The notes below the pieces were generated by a model. The model did not search any database and was not told the origin of the DNA. It was given only the letters and a program-made list of their open reading frames with translations. A program made the position numbers and the translations under genes. From Chitinophagaceae bacterium IBVUCB1 (lineage in GTDB: Bacteria; Bacteroidota; Bacteroidia; Chitinophagales; Chitinophagaceae), in assembly GCA_002127285.1 (NCBI GenBank), contig NFUW01000001.1:1128057-1192056 (forward strand): a DNA stretch of 64,000 bases. The letters are read 5' to 3'. Positions within the stretch are counted from its first letter, which is position 1. Every line of letters starts with the position of its first letter. Shown here piece after piece: positions 1 through 7,613 of the stretch.

Positions 1-775
1 CTTTTAATAAGTTGTGTATCATAGATGTAAACAAAATAAGGTTAAATGGTTTTAATTTATCAGTAAACGATATTTTTTTCCAGTAATACCATTTAGTATT
101 AAATGTACGGATATGGTAATTACGTTTTTTGTTCCTGTTATTGCTTATGGTGTAAGAGTTATTATGTATTCTATACAATAAGAGCGGCTCCGGCAGCTTA
201 TGTATTTTGTATCCATCATTAATAAGTCGTAACCATAGGTCGTAGTCTTCAAAGTCGGTATGCCTGTAACGGTATCGAATGTAAGGTTCTCGTCGCATCA
301 TGATAGAAGAATGGCCAAGCACATTGCTGTATGGCAGGCTGTACTTTATAGCTACAGGGCTATTGCTTGTGCTATTGTATTTATTTAATCTATGACCGCT
401 CTCATCAATATATTCCATTATGCTATCAATCATTATAACATCGCTATTGTCATTGAGATAAGCCACTTGCTTGGCTAAACGGTCTGGTAAACAGATGTCG
501 TCAGCATCCATACGCGCAATATACTTGCCCTTACATAAGGGCAGTGCTATATTCAGTGTATTGACTAACCCCATATTAGAGGCGTTTTTGTGCAGTATTA
601 TTCTCTTATCTGTGTACGATTGTATTATTTGCTGCGAACTATCAGTGCTGCCGTCGTCAACTATAATTAACTCGAAATTATTATATGTTTGCTTCAATAT
701 GCTATCTATAGCCTCTTTCAGATGCTTCTCCCCGTTATATACAAGTAATATTACACTTACCAATGGTTGCTGCAC
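1..775 (-). CDS. Glycosyltransferase family 2, 3' end cut by window edge
   Basis: Transfers a sugar from a nucleotide-sugar donor, probably in surface polysaccharide synthesis. Reading the minus strand gives an N-terminus of the type PLVSVILLVYNGEKHL, then DDGSTDSS and the metal-binding segment ARMDADD, which together are diagnostic of the GT-A fold of family GT2. The frame stays open to base 1, so the C-terminus lies outside the window. No ATG precedes the conserved start of the domain. A GTG at 773-775 gives MQQPLVSV and fits the family, and an in-frame TAG lies further upstream inside the neighbouring gene. It follows the GT4 gene by about 50 bases on the same strand, so the two likely form one glycan operon. 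The acceptor sugar cannot be told. Confidence 0.88.
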   Translation of the reverse strand, partial: MQQPLVSVILLVYNGEKHLKEAIDSILKQTYNNFELIIVDDGSTDSSQQIIQSYTDKRIILHKNASNMGLVNTLNIALPLCKGKYIARMDADDICLPDRLAKQVAYLNDNSDVIMIDSIMEYIDESGHRLNKYNSTSNSPVAIKYSLPYSNVLGHSSIMMRREPYIRYRYRHTDFEDYDLWLRLINDGYKIHKLPEPLLLYRIHNNSYTISNNRNKKRNYHIRTFNTKWYYWKKISFTDKLKPFNLILFTSMIHNLLK

Positions 776-827
776 AGTATGCTGATATAAATGGTAAAAA
801 TAATGGAAATTATGGTGGCGATTCTTA

Positions 828-2042
828 TCAATTGCAATCAGTCGCTATACCCGTACTGTTAAAAAACGCAAGGTATTTTTGTAAGAATACAGTCCTGTCA
901 AAGTGCTGACGGGCATAGTTATGTGCTGTGGCAGACAAATTATGTAATAACCCGTTATCATTACATAACATGGTAATGTATGAAACAGCTTGTGCTACAA
1001 CCCCTTCCTCATCTTCTGGTTTTTCTATAAGCAGCGCGTTTTGTTGATGGGTAAGGTGTGTTTTATTACCTTCCAGTGCCGTTACGACTGGCAGGCAGCC
1101 GTTTGCCATACCTTCTTTTATTATCATAGGAAAACCCTCGTAAGCAGATGTCATCAGTATGATGTGGCAATCCTGATAGAGGGCGTACATTTTTTCTTTT
1201 TCGCTTATTTCGCCATGCAGCACGGCGTTTTGCTTTACAAGCGGGCTTAGCTCATCCTGCATGGTACCTGCAAAATGAAATGATATAGGTAATTTTTGTT
1301 CAATGCATTTTTCTGCAATAGCATTCAGCAGGTATATGCGTTTTTGCGGGCCACCCCTGCCGGCATACAGCACTTTCAGCGGCAAACTGTAATCTTTTTT
1401 ACCAAATGGAACAAAACTAACCCCCGGCTCTATAAACAATATCCTATCTGTATATTTACTATCAATACCGTACGAAATATATTGATTTTTAATATTGCTA
1501 AGGGTAAAAATATCATATACTACTCTGTAATTCAGAAGTTTATGGTTTGCCAACCCAAAGAATTCCATACCGTTTTTGCCATGGGTAAAGTTGTGCAGCA
1601 ATTCGGTTTTCACAACGCTTTTCTTCAGAAAAAACAACATATCATAAAAAAACGTGCTGTTAGAGCTGAAAACATGGCCTTTAGAGTGTCTGTTTATATA
1701 TAAAGAATAATAGTGAACTGTAAATAGCCTGATTAACAGGTTGTCGCACCAAAAATGAATGTCCTTAGAGTGGGTGTTGGCAATGCTGTAAAACTCTTTT
1801 TTCAGGTAGTCGTCTGGCGACGAACGTGTAAAATACACTTGCTTATTAATTTCTGCTACCGACTGCAATATATCAATATGTATTCGCTGAGCCCCGCCTA
1901 TGGCATACCTGTCAAAGAAAAAAAACAGACCTGTTGGGTTTTTGCGTTTGAATAATATAAATGGGAATATGAAAATCAATGCCAGTGGATAAGACATACA
2001 TAGTAATATCCTGAACAATTTGATTTTTGTAAGATTATGCAT
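828..2042 (-). CDS. Glycosyltransferase family 1/GT4
   Basis: GT-B type glycosyltransferase of 404 residues. An N-terminal hydrophobic stretch (about residues 9-31) suggests membrane association. The C-terminal half has the expected signals: KVLYAGRGGPQKR at the start of the donor domain (about 225-237) and the E-x7-E region SAYEGFPMIIKEGMANG (about 299-315), which binds the nucleotide-sugar. The N-terminal part contains DRYAIGGAQRIHIDI, a variant of the glycine-rich acceptor loop. Together with the downstream GT2 gene it implies a polysaccharide or glycolipid locus continuing to the left of the window. Linkage and acceptor are unknown. Confidence 0.85.
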   Translation of the reverse strand: MHNLTKIKLFRILLCMSYPLALIFIFPFILFKRKNPTGLFFFFDRYAIGGAQRIHIDILQSVAEINKQVYFTRSSPDDYLKKEFYSIANTHSKDIHFWCDNLLIRLFTVHYYSLYINRHSKGHVFSSNSTFFYDMLFFLKKSVVKTELLHNFTHGKNGMEFFGLANHKLLNYRVVYDIFTLSNIKNQYISYGIDSKYTDRILFIEPGVSFVPFGKKDYSLPLKVLYAGRGGPQKRIYLLNAIAEKCIEQKLPISFHFAGTMQDELSPLVKQNAVLHGEISEKEKMYALYQDCHIILMTSAYEGFPMIIKEGMANGCLPVVTALEGNKTHLTHQQNALLIEKPEDEEGVVAQAVSYITMLCNDNGLLHNLSATAHNYARQHFDRTVFLQKYLAFFNSTGIATDCN

Positions 2043-2169
2043 TCAGCTATTGTACTTTTTTCGGATTGTGAATGTAGCAATAAATATATGGATGATAAAA
2101 GGAATAAAACGACAGTGTTAGCTATAAATTATGATGATGTAAAAATAGCCTCAAAATGGCTTTTTCCCC

Positions 2170-2199
2170 TTGTATATTCGCCCCATAACTATAACTTTG
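2170..2199 (+). promoter_or_regulatory. Promoter of the nuo operon
   Basis: A -33 TTG (2170-2172) and a -7 TAACTTTG box (2192-2199), matching TAnnTTTG, are separated by 19 bases, the spacing known for the Bacteroidota primary sigma factor. Transcription should begin near 2205, leaving a leader of about 30 bases before nuoA. Confidence 0.75.
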
Positions 2200-2237
2200 C
2201 TACCTCTGTTTAGCACATTTAGAAGCATTGTAGCAAT

Positions 2238-2630
2238 ATGAATTTTCTGTTATTGGCGGCCGACCAGCAAACACCCTTCAGTTACTTACCTGTAGCCATA
2301 CAATTATTGGTAGGTATCGGCTTTGTGGTATTAACCATAGGTGCTTCTCAGTTTCTCGGTCCAAAACGCCTCACTTCCGATAAACTTATCAACTTCGAGA
2401 GTGGTATCCCCTCTGTGGGCAACGCGCGCCAACCGATGGCTATCAAATACTTTCTGGTTGCCATCTTATTTGTGTTATTCGATGTGGAAGTAATATTCTT
2501 CTACCCCTATGCCGTCAACTTCAAAGAACTGGGGCAAGAGGGTTTTCTGGCAGTTATTATGTTCGTGGCATTTTTCCTTTGCGGGTTTATATATATTGTT
2601 AAAAAAGGTGCACTTGATTGGGAAGATTAG
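2238..2630 (+). CDS. nuoA: NADH-quinone oxidoreductase subunit A
   Basis: Membrane subunit of complex I, 130 residues with three transmembrane helices (about 18-40, 73-95, 98-120). The conserved loop between helices 1 and 2 is present (DKLINFESGIPSVGNAR), as is the acidic pattern FDVEVIFFYP in helix 2. It is the first gene of the operon and sits directly behind the promoter at 2170-2199. A 59-base gap separates it from nuoB. In complex I this subunit lines the quinone-binding chamber together with NuoH and NuoJ. Confidence 0.97.
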   Translation: MNFLLLAADQQTPFSYLPVAIQLLVGIGFVVLTIGASQFLGPKRLTSDKLINFESGIPSVGNARQPMAIKYFLVAILFVLFDVEVIFFYPYAVNFKELGQEGFLAVIMFVAFFLCGFIYIVKKGALDWED

Positions 2631-2689
2631 CAGATGATATAACCATATCAGTTTGTAATTGTTATTACAAATAAAACATACTAAAAATT

Positions 2690-3253
2690 ATGGGACGTCC
2701 CGTACAATACAATACCAATGTGAAACTGGCTCCGATGCCGGAAGGCTATTCGGGAGAAGGGTTTATGGCTACTTCTTTTGATAAAGTAGTAGGCCTTGCG
2801 CGTAAAAATTCATTGTGGCCTTTGCCATTCGCTACCTCTTGTTGTGGTATCGAGTTTATGGCTACCATGGGTTCTAACTACGATCTGGCTCGTTTTGGCT
2901 CAGAGCGTATGGGCTTTACACCCCGCCAGTGCGATATGCTGCTGGTAGCAGGCACTATAGCCAAGAAGATGGCACCCGTATTGCGCCAGGTTTATCTGCA
3001 AATGGCAGAGCCGCGCTGGGTGATAGCAATAGGTGCTTGTGCATCGAGTGGTGGTATTTTCGACTCTTACCCTGTATTGCAGGGCATAGACCAAGTGATA
3101 CCTGTAGATGTGTATGTAGCAGGATGCCCGCCGCGTCCTGAAGCAATACTGGACGGCATTGTGAAGCTGCAAGACCTTGTACAGAACGAGAGCCTGCGCC
3201 GCCGAAACAGCCCGCAATACAAAGCATTGCTGGAGAGCTACGCGATAGAGTAG
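2690..3253 (+). CDS. nuoB: NADH-quinone oxidoreductase subunit B
   Basis: Peripheral-arm subunit of 187 residues that holds the terminal [4Fe-4S] cluster N2, the direct electron donor to quinone. The four ligands are visible: the tandem CC in ATSCCGIEFM, the cysteine in AIGACASSGG, and the one in VAGCPPRPE. The N-terminal start ATG at 2690 follows the stop of nuoA after an A/T-rich gap. The gap to nuoC carries a 7-bp tandem repeat. Confidence 0.97.
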   Translation: MGRPVQYNTNVKLAPMPEGYSGEGFMATSFDKVVGLARKNSLWPLPFATSCCGIEFMATMGSNYDLARFGSERMGFTPRQCDMLLVAGTIAKKMAPVLRQVYLQMAEPRWVIAIGACASSGGIFDSYPVLQGIDQVIPVDVYVAGCPPRPEAILDGIVKLQDLVQNESLRRRNSPQYKALLESYAIE

Positions 3254-3288
3254 AATATAATTCAAAAGGCAAAATTCAGAACCTTAAA

Positions 3289-3323
3289 ACTTTTGACTTT
3301 TGACTTTTAACTTTTGACTTAAT
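3289..3323 (+). repeat. 7-bp tandem repeat ending at the nuoC start codon
   Basis: Five consecutive heptamers, ACTTTTG, ACTTTTG, ACTTTTA, ACTTTTG, ACTTAAT, run from 3289 to 3323, and the nuoC ATG begins at 3324. The same heptamer precedes nuoG, and a variant precedes mnmE. Confidence 0.9.
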
Positions 3324-3833
3324 ATGGCATTGACCAACGAGATATTAAAACAAAAACTGACAGATAAATTCGGCGAGCAGCTTACCGAGTGGGATGAGCA
3401 ATACGCATTGTTGACCGTCCGTATGCCGGCCGAAGCCAACCTGAAAGTGATGCAGTACCTGTACGAGGCTGAGGGCTTTCAGTTTCTGACAGACCTTACT
3501 GCCGTACACTACCCCGAAAGAGCTGGCGAAGAACTGTGTGTGGTGTATCACCTGCACAATCTCGTAGAAAACATCCGCCTGCGCCTGAAAGTGTATGTGC
3601 CTGTAGAAAAACCGGATGTATATACGGCAACCAAAATATTTTCGGGAGCCAACTGGATGGAGCGTGAAACGTACGACAACTTTGGTATCAACTTCGTAGG
3701 GCATCCCAACCTTACCCGCATATTGAATGTGGATGAGATGGATTACTTCCCTATGCGTAAAGAATACCAGATGGAAGACCCTACACGTATAGACAAAGAC
3801 GATGAAATGTTTGGCAGGGGCGGAACGATATAA
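3324..3833 (+). CDS. nuoC: NADH-quinone oxidoreductase subunit C
   Basis: Peripheral-arm subunit (30-kDa subunit family), 169 residues, encoded separately from NuoD as in most Bacteroidota and unlike the E. coli NuoCD fusion. The family signature ERETYDNFGINFVGHP is near residues 112-127, followed by LTRIL and the C-terminal DYFPMRKEYQMEDPTR. It carries no metal centre and docks NuoB and NuoD. The start codon directly abuts a heptad repeat. The next gap is filled by a palindrome pair. Confidence 0.96.
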   Translation: MALTNEILKQKLTDKFGEQLTEWDEQYALLTVRMPAEANLKVMQYLYEAEGFQFLTDLTAVHYPERAGEELCVVYHLHNLVENIRLRLKVYVPVEKPDVYTATKIFSGANWMERETYDNFGINFVGHPNLTRILNVDEMDYFPMRKEYQMEDPTRIDKDDEMFGRGGTI

Positions 3834-3937
3834 GCCCCTCCCAGCCTCCCCCAAGGGGAGGAGTGGGAGGCAAAAAAGATATTTGAAACAATAAAAAATT
3901 TAGAACCCTCCCCCATGGGGGGAGATGGAGGGGGCTC
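3834..3937. repeat. Paired-palindrome intercistronic repeat, nuoC-nuoD
   Basis: The whole gap is a repeat element. A palindromic block (3833-3861, core CCTCCCCCAAGGGGAGG) begins at the nuoC stop. A second block (3906-3936, core CCCTCCCCCATGGGGGGAG) ends one base before the nuoD ATG. The outer ends are inverted copies: AGCCCCTCCCAG against AGCCCCCTCCAT read on the other strand. About 45 A/T-rich bases separate the blocks. The same architecture recurs at 5174, 11765, 54701 and 59815. Confidence 0.88.
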
Positions 3938-5173
3938 ATGACAGAACAAAATATACAACTTGCAGAAGAGTCGCTGGCGAAGCAGAGTACCACGCTGAAC
4001 CTTGGGCCTACGCACCCTGCCACACACGGTGTGTTTCAAAACATCATGGAGATTGATGGTGAGCGCGTATTGAGTACAGTACCCACCATCGGTTATATAC
4101 ACCGTGCGTTCGAGAAGATAGCTGAGCGCCGTCCATACTATCAGGTTACACCGCTTACAGACAGGCTTAACTATTGCAGCGCACCCATCAACAATATGGG
4201 TTGGCACATGACTATCGAAAAGCTGATAGGCATCAAAACACCCAAGCGTGTTGACTATATGCGTGTCATCATCATGGAACTGGCACGTATTGCCGACCAT
4301 CTGATATGCAATTCGGTAGTAGCGGTAGATACAGGAGCTTTAACAGGCTTTACGTATGTGTTTCAGTGGAGAGAGTTGATATACGAGATATACGAAGAGA
4401 TTTGCGGTAGCCGCCTCACTACCAATATAGGTCGTGTGGGTGGTTTTGAGCGAAACTTTACAGAAGTGGCATGGCAGAAGATAGATAAATTCATGGATGG
4501 CTTTCCCAAAGTGATGCGTGAATTTGAAGCTCTGCTCAACCGCAACCGTATATTTATGGAGCGTTGCATTGGTGCAGGCCCCATCAGTGCAGAGCGCGCA
4601 CTTAACTACAGTTTTACAGGCCCCAACCTGCGTGCTGCGGGTGTTGACTATGATGTGCGCGTAGCACAACCTTATTCGTCTTACGAAGATTTTGATTTTA
4701 AAATACCCATAGGCACAACGGGCGACGTGTATGACAGGTACATGGTGCGCAACGACGAGATATGGGAAAGCTATAAAATAATACAGCAGGCACTACAGAA
4801 GATAGCCGCACTGGAGCAGGCAGACCCTACGCAGAAGGAAATCTTTTATGCGCCCGAATCGGATGCGTATCACCTGCCTGCCAAAGAAGATGTATATACA
4901 AAGATGGAAGCTTTGATATACCACTTCAAAATGATAATGGGCGAAGTAACGGTACCTGTCGGAGAAGTGTATCATGGTGTAGAAGGAGCTAATGGCGAGG
5001 TTGGCTATTACCTGATTAGTGATGGCGGCCGTACACCCTATCGTCTGCATTTCCGCAGGCCATGTTTCATCTACTATCAGGCTTACCCCGAAATAGTAAG
5101 TGGTGGATTATTGAGCGATGCAATAATAACATTGAGCAGCCTGAACGTAATTGCAGGCGAACTGGATGCGTAA
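3938..5173 (+). CDS. nuoD: NADH-quinone oxidoreductase subunit D
   Basis: Peripheral-arm 49-kDa subunit, 411 residues, forming the quinone pocket with NuoB. Family marks include LNLGPTHPATHG (about 21-32), the conserved GYIHRAFEK, the segment NYCSAPINNMGWH and the C-terminal YYLISDGGRTPYRLHFRRPCF (about 360-380). The ATG follows immediately after the second palindrome of the C-D repeat. The translated start MTEQNIQLAEES leads straight into the conserved core, so the start is well supported. Confidence 0.97.
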   Translation: MTEQNIQLAEESLAKQSTTLNLGPTHPATHGVFQNIMEIDGERVLSTVPTIGYIHRAFEKIAERRPYYQVTPLTDRLNYCSAPINNMGWHMTIEKLIGIKTPKRVDYMRVIIMELARIADHLICNSVVAVDTGALTGFTYVFQWRELIYEIYEEICGSRLTTNIGRVGGFERNFTEVAWQKIDKFMDGFPKVMREFEALLNRNRIFMERCIGAGPISAERALNYSFTGPNLRAAGVDYDVRVAQPYSSYEDFDFKIPIGTTGDVYDRYMVRNDEIWESYKIIQQALQKIAALEQADPTQKEIFYAPESDAYHLPAKEDVYTKMEALIYHFKMIMGEVTVPVGEVYHGVEGANGEVGYYLISDGGRTPYRLHFRRPCFIYYQAYPEIVSGGLLSDAIITLSSLNVIAGELDA

Positions 5174-5247
5174 CCCCCTGACCCCCTGAAGGGGGAAAGG
5201 TTTTGAATATAATTTTAAAAAGAAAAGCCCCTTTAGGGGTTTGGGGT
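5174..5247. repeat. Paired-palindrome intercistronic repeat, nuoD-nuoE
   Basis: The 74-base gap between nuoD stop and nuoE ATG holds two C/G palindromes. The left one is CCCCCTGAAGGGGG next to the stop. The right one is GCCCCTTTAGGGG followed by TTTGGGGT, which touches the ATG. Read from opposite strands the two ends align (ACCCCCTGACCCCCTGAAGG and ACCCCAAACCCCTAAAGG), so the element has terminal inverted repeats around an A/T-rich core. Confidence 0.88.
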
Positions 5248-5745
5248 ATGAAGTTTAACGACAAGAACTTAAATAAGGTAAAAGAAATCATGGCGCGCTA
5301 CCCCGAGGGGAAGCATAAAAGTGCCCTGATACCTGTACTGCATATAGCGCAGGAAGAAAATGGCGGCTGGCTGAGTACAGAGGCTATGGACGAGGTAGCT
5401 GCCGTGCTGAACATATTGCCTATAGAGGTGTATGAAGTGGCTACGTTCTATACCATGTTCAACCTGAAACCTGTTGGCAAATATGTATTTGAAGTATGCC
5501 GTACAGGACCCTGTATGCTCAATGGCAGCGATGGCATTATAGATTACATAAAAGAAAAGCTGAGCATAAGAGAAGGAGAAACAACACCCGATGGTTTGTT
5601 TACCCTGAAGCCCGCAGAATGTTTGGGTGCTTGTGGTTATGCGCCCATGATGCAGCTTGGCAATCACTACCGCGAACACCTGACAAAAGAAAAAGTGGAC
5701 GCGATAATAGACGAGTGCAGGCGCAATGCCGCTAACAATAACTGA
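5248..5745 (+). CDS. nuoE: NADH-quinone oxidoreductase subunit E
   Basis: NADH dehydrogenase module subunit (24-kDa family), 165 residues, carrying the [2Fe-2S] cluster N1a. Ligands are seen in CRTGPCMLNGS and AECLGACGYAP. A longer reading from a TTG at 5203 would translate the repeat element (residues ILKRKAPLGVWG). The ATG at 5248, directly after the repeat, gives MKFNDKNLNKVKEIM and is preferred. It forms the NADH-oxidising module with NuoF and NuoG. Confidence 0.96.
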   Translation: MKFNDKNLNKVKEIMARYPEGKHKSALIPVLHIAQEENGGWLSTEAMDEVAAVLNILPIEVYEVATFYTMFNLKPVGKYVFEVCRTGPCMLNGSDGIIDYIKEKLSIREGETTPDGLFTLKPAECLGACGYAPMMQLGNHYREHLTKEKVDAIIDECRRNAANNN

Positions 5746-5746
5746 T

Positions 5747-6166
5747 ATGCGTAAGCTGATTACCATATCATTGCTCTTTATTTACGGTTCTGTCTTTGCA
5801 CAAGACGAACAAAGTTTGAAAGCCGCCGCCGATGCGTTTCACAATGCATTGATAGCGCGCGATACGATGATGCTGAAAAAGTTATTGAGCAGCAAATTGG
5901 TTTACGGACACTCAAACGGGTGGCGAGAAACCAGACAGGAAATGATAAACAACCTGTACAACGGAACGATACAGTATTTGAAAATACAATCGGCTGATGA
6001 GCAGTTGACAGTATATAATAATAGAATTGGTCTTGTTCGTGCTACGTTGGATATTGATGTGATAATGGAAGGCAAAACGCTGCCATTCAGGCTGCACGGA
6101 TTGCAGGTGTGGGTATGGGAAAATAAAAAATGGATAATGCTTAGCAGGCAAAGTGTGAAACTGTAA
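5747..6166 (+). CDS. Exported NTF2-like (DUF4440/SnoaL-type) protein
   Basis: A 139-residue protein starting one base after the nuoE stop (ATG 5747). A signal peptide (MRKLITISLLFIYGSVFAQ) is followed by a single domain resembling DUF4440-type cone folds: an N-terminal helix of the LKAAADAFHNALIARD type, then ITxxx-like segments and a C-terminal strand GLQVWVWENKKWIMLSRQ. Such domains are usually small-ligand binders or enzymes of unknown substrate. It is not a known complex I subunit, and its predicted periplasmic location is on the other side of the membrane from NuoE and NuoF. Tight coupling to nuoE suggests it is translated with the operon. Its function is not known. Confidence 0.75.
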   Translation: MRKLITISLLFIYGSVFAQDEQSLKAAADAFHNALIARDTMMLKKLLSSKLVYGHSNGWRETRQEMINNLYNGTIQYLKIQSADEQLTVYNNRIGLVRATLDIDVIMEGKTLPFRLHGLQVWVWENKKWIMLSRQSVKL

Positions 6167-6232
6167 CGGCCGACCTCTGAATTGGAGTAAGGCTTAAAAA
6201 ATAAAAAGAAAGTCCCTTTAGGGATTTAGGGT
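6167..6232. repeat. Decayed paired-palindrome repeat before nuoF
   Basis: The right half is clear: AGTCCCTTTAGGGATTTAGGGT touches the nuoF ATG and is a mutated version of the block in front of nuoE and nuoL. The left half next to the previous stop (ACCTCTGAATTGGAG) is only weakly palindromic and looks degraded. Confidence 0.65.
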
Positions 6233-7582
6233 ATGAAATTATTATTAGAACACGCACATGTAGAAGGCATCCGCTACTATGATACCTACCGCAAACACGG
6301 CGGGTATCGCTCTGTAGAGAAAGCTTTTAAAATGACACCCGAAGAGATAGTAGAAGAGGTGAAGAAGAGCGGTCTGCGCGGCCGTGGCGGTGCAGGCTTC
6401 CCTACGGGTATGAAGTGGAGCTTTTTGGCAAAGCCCGAAGGTGTGCCCCGCCATCTGGTGTGCAATGCAGACGAATCGGAGCCAGGCACGTTCAAAGACC
6501 GTTATCTGATGGAGTTCATTCCGCACCTGCTGATAGAGGGATTGATTGTGAGCAGCTTTGCGCTGGGCAGCAATATGACTTACATCTATATACGCGGAGA
6601 GTATGCGTGGATAGTAGATATACTGGAACAAGCTATTGCAGAAGCGAAGAACAATGGCTGGTTAGGTAAAAACATCCTGAATAGTGGTTTTGACTGCGAG
6701 ATATATGTGCAGCGCGGTGGTGGTGCATATATATGCGGCGAGGAAACAGCTCTGATAGAATCGCTGGAAGGCAAGCGTGGCAATCCCCGCATCAAGCCGC
6801 CATTCCCCGCCATACAAGGTGTGTGGATGCGCCCGACGGTAGTAAACAATGTAGAAACACTGGCAGCAGTAGTACCCATCATCAACAATGGTGGCGAAGC
6901 GTATGCAAGTATAGGTGTGGGTAAATCTACAGGTACAAAACTGTTGTCTGTTTGCGGCAATGTAAAGAAGCCCGGTATATACGAGATAGATATGACACAA
7001 TCGGTAGAAGAGTTCATCTTCTCTGATGAATATTGTGGTGGCATACCCAATGGCAAACGTCTGAAGGCTTGCATACCCGGTGGCTCGTCTGTACCCATAC
7101 TGCCAGCCAACCTGCTGCTGAAAACCGCTAAAGGCGAAACACGTACCATGAGTTATGAAAGCCTGTCAGACGGTGGTTTTGCATCGGGCTCTATGATGGG
7201 TTCTGGTGGTTTTATCGTGTTTGACGAAGACCAGTGCGTAGTGCGCCATACCATGACGCTGGCACGATTCTACAACCACGAAAGCTGCGGGCAGTGCAGC
7301 CCATGCAGAGAGGGAACTGGCTGGATGTATAAGATATTGAAGAACATAGAATACGGAAAAGGTAAGATGAGCGATATAGACCTGTTGTGGGATATACAGC
7401 GAAAGATAGAAGGTAACACCATCTGTCCGCTGGGCGATGCCGCTGCATGGCCTGTAGCCGCCGCAATCCGCCACTTCCGCGATGAGTTTGAATGGCATAT
7501 TACCAACGCAGACGAAGCACAAAACAGGAACTATGGGCTGGCGCATTATGCTGACCCGATACATGTACCTGCGGGTGCTTAG
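6233..7582 (+). CDS. nuoF: NADH-quinone oxidoreductase subunit F
   Basis: NADH- and FMN-binding 51-kDa subunit, 449 residues. The glycine-rich LRGRGGAGFPTGMKWSF (about 49-65) binds NADH. CNADESEPGTFKDR and YIRGEYAW (FMN region) follow, and the [4Fe-4S] N3 ligands appear as SCGQCSPCREGTGW with the fourth in NTICPLGDAAAW. It passes electrons from FMN to NuoE and NuoG. The ATG directly abuts a palindromic block. Confidence 0.97.
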   Translation: MKLLLEHAHVEGIRYYDTYRKHGGYRSVEKAFKMTPEEIVEEVKKSGLRGRGGAGFPTGMKWSFLAKPEGVPRHLVCNADESEPGTFKDRYLMEFIPHLLIEGLIVSSFALGSNMTYIYIRGEYAWIVDILEQAIAEAKNNGWLGKNILNSGFDCEIYVQRGGGAYICGEETALIESLEGKRGNPRIKPPFPAIQGVWMRPTVVNNVETLAAVVPIINNGGEAYASIGVGKSTGTKLLSVCGNVKKPGIYEIDMTQSVEEFIFSDEYCGGIPNGKRLKACIPGGSSVPILPANLLLKTAKGETRTMSYESLSDGGFASGSMMGSGGFIVFDEDQCVVRHTMTLARFYNHESCGQCSPCREGTGWMYKILKNIEYGKGKMSDIDLLWDIQRKIEGNTICPLGDAAAWPVAAAIRHFRDEFEWHITNADEAQNRNYGLAHYADPIHVPAGA

Positions 7583-7588
7583 TTTTTG

Positions 7589-7613
7589 ACTTTTAACTTT
7601 TGACTTAAAGATT
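7589..7613 (+). repeat. 7-bp tandem repeat before nuoG
   Basis: Heptamers ACTTTTA (7589), ACTTTTG (7596) and ACTTAAA (7603) run to within four bases of the nuoG ATG at 7614. This is the same unit as in front of nuoC. Confidence 0.8.

Noticed and set aside
471-785. Plus-strand frame of 104 residues at the window start
   Set aside because: The opposite strand encodes a clear GT2 glycosyltransferase over the same bases.
5203-5247. N-terminal extension of nuoE from a TTG
   Set aside because: The extension translates the palindromic repeat and lacks similarity to NuoE; the ATG at 5248 fits the family.
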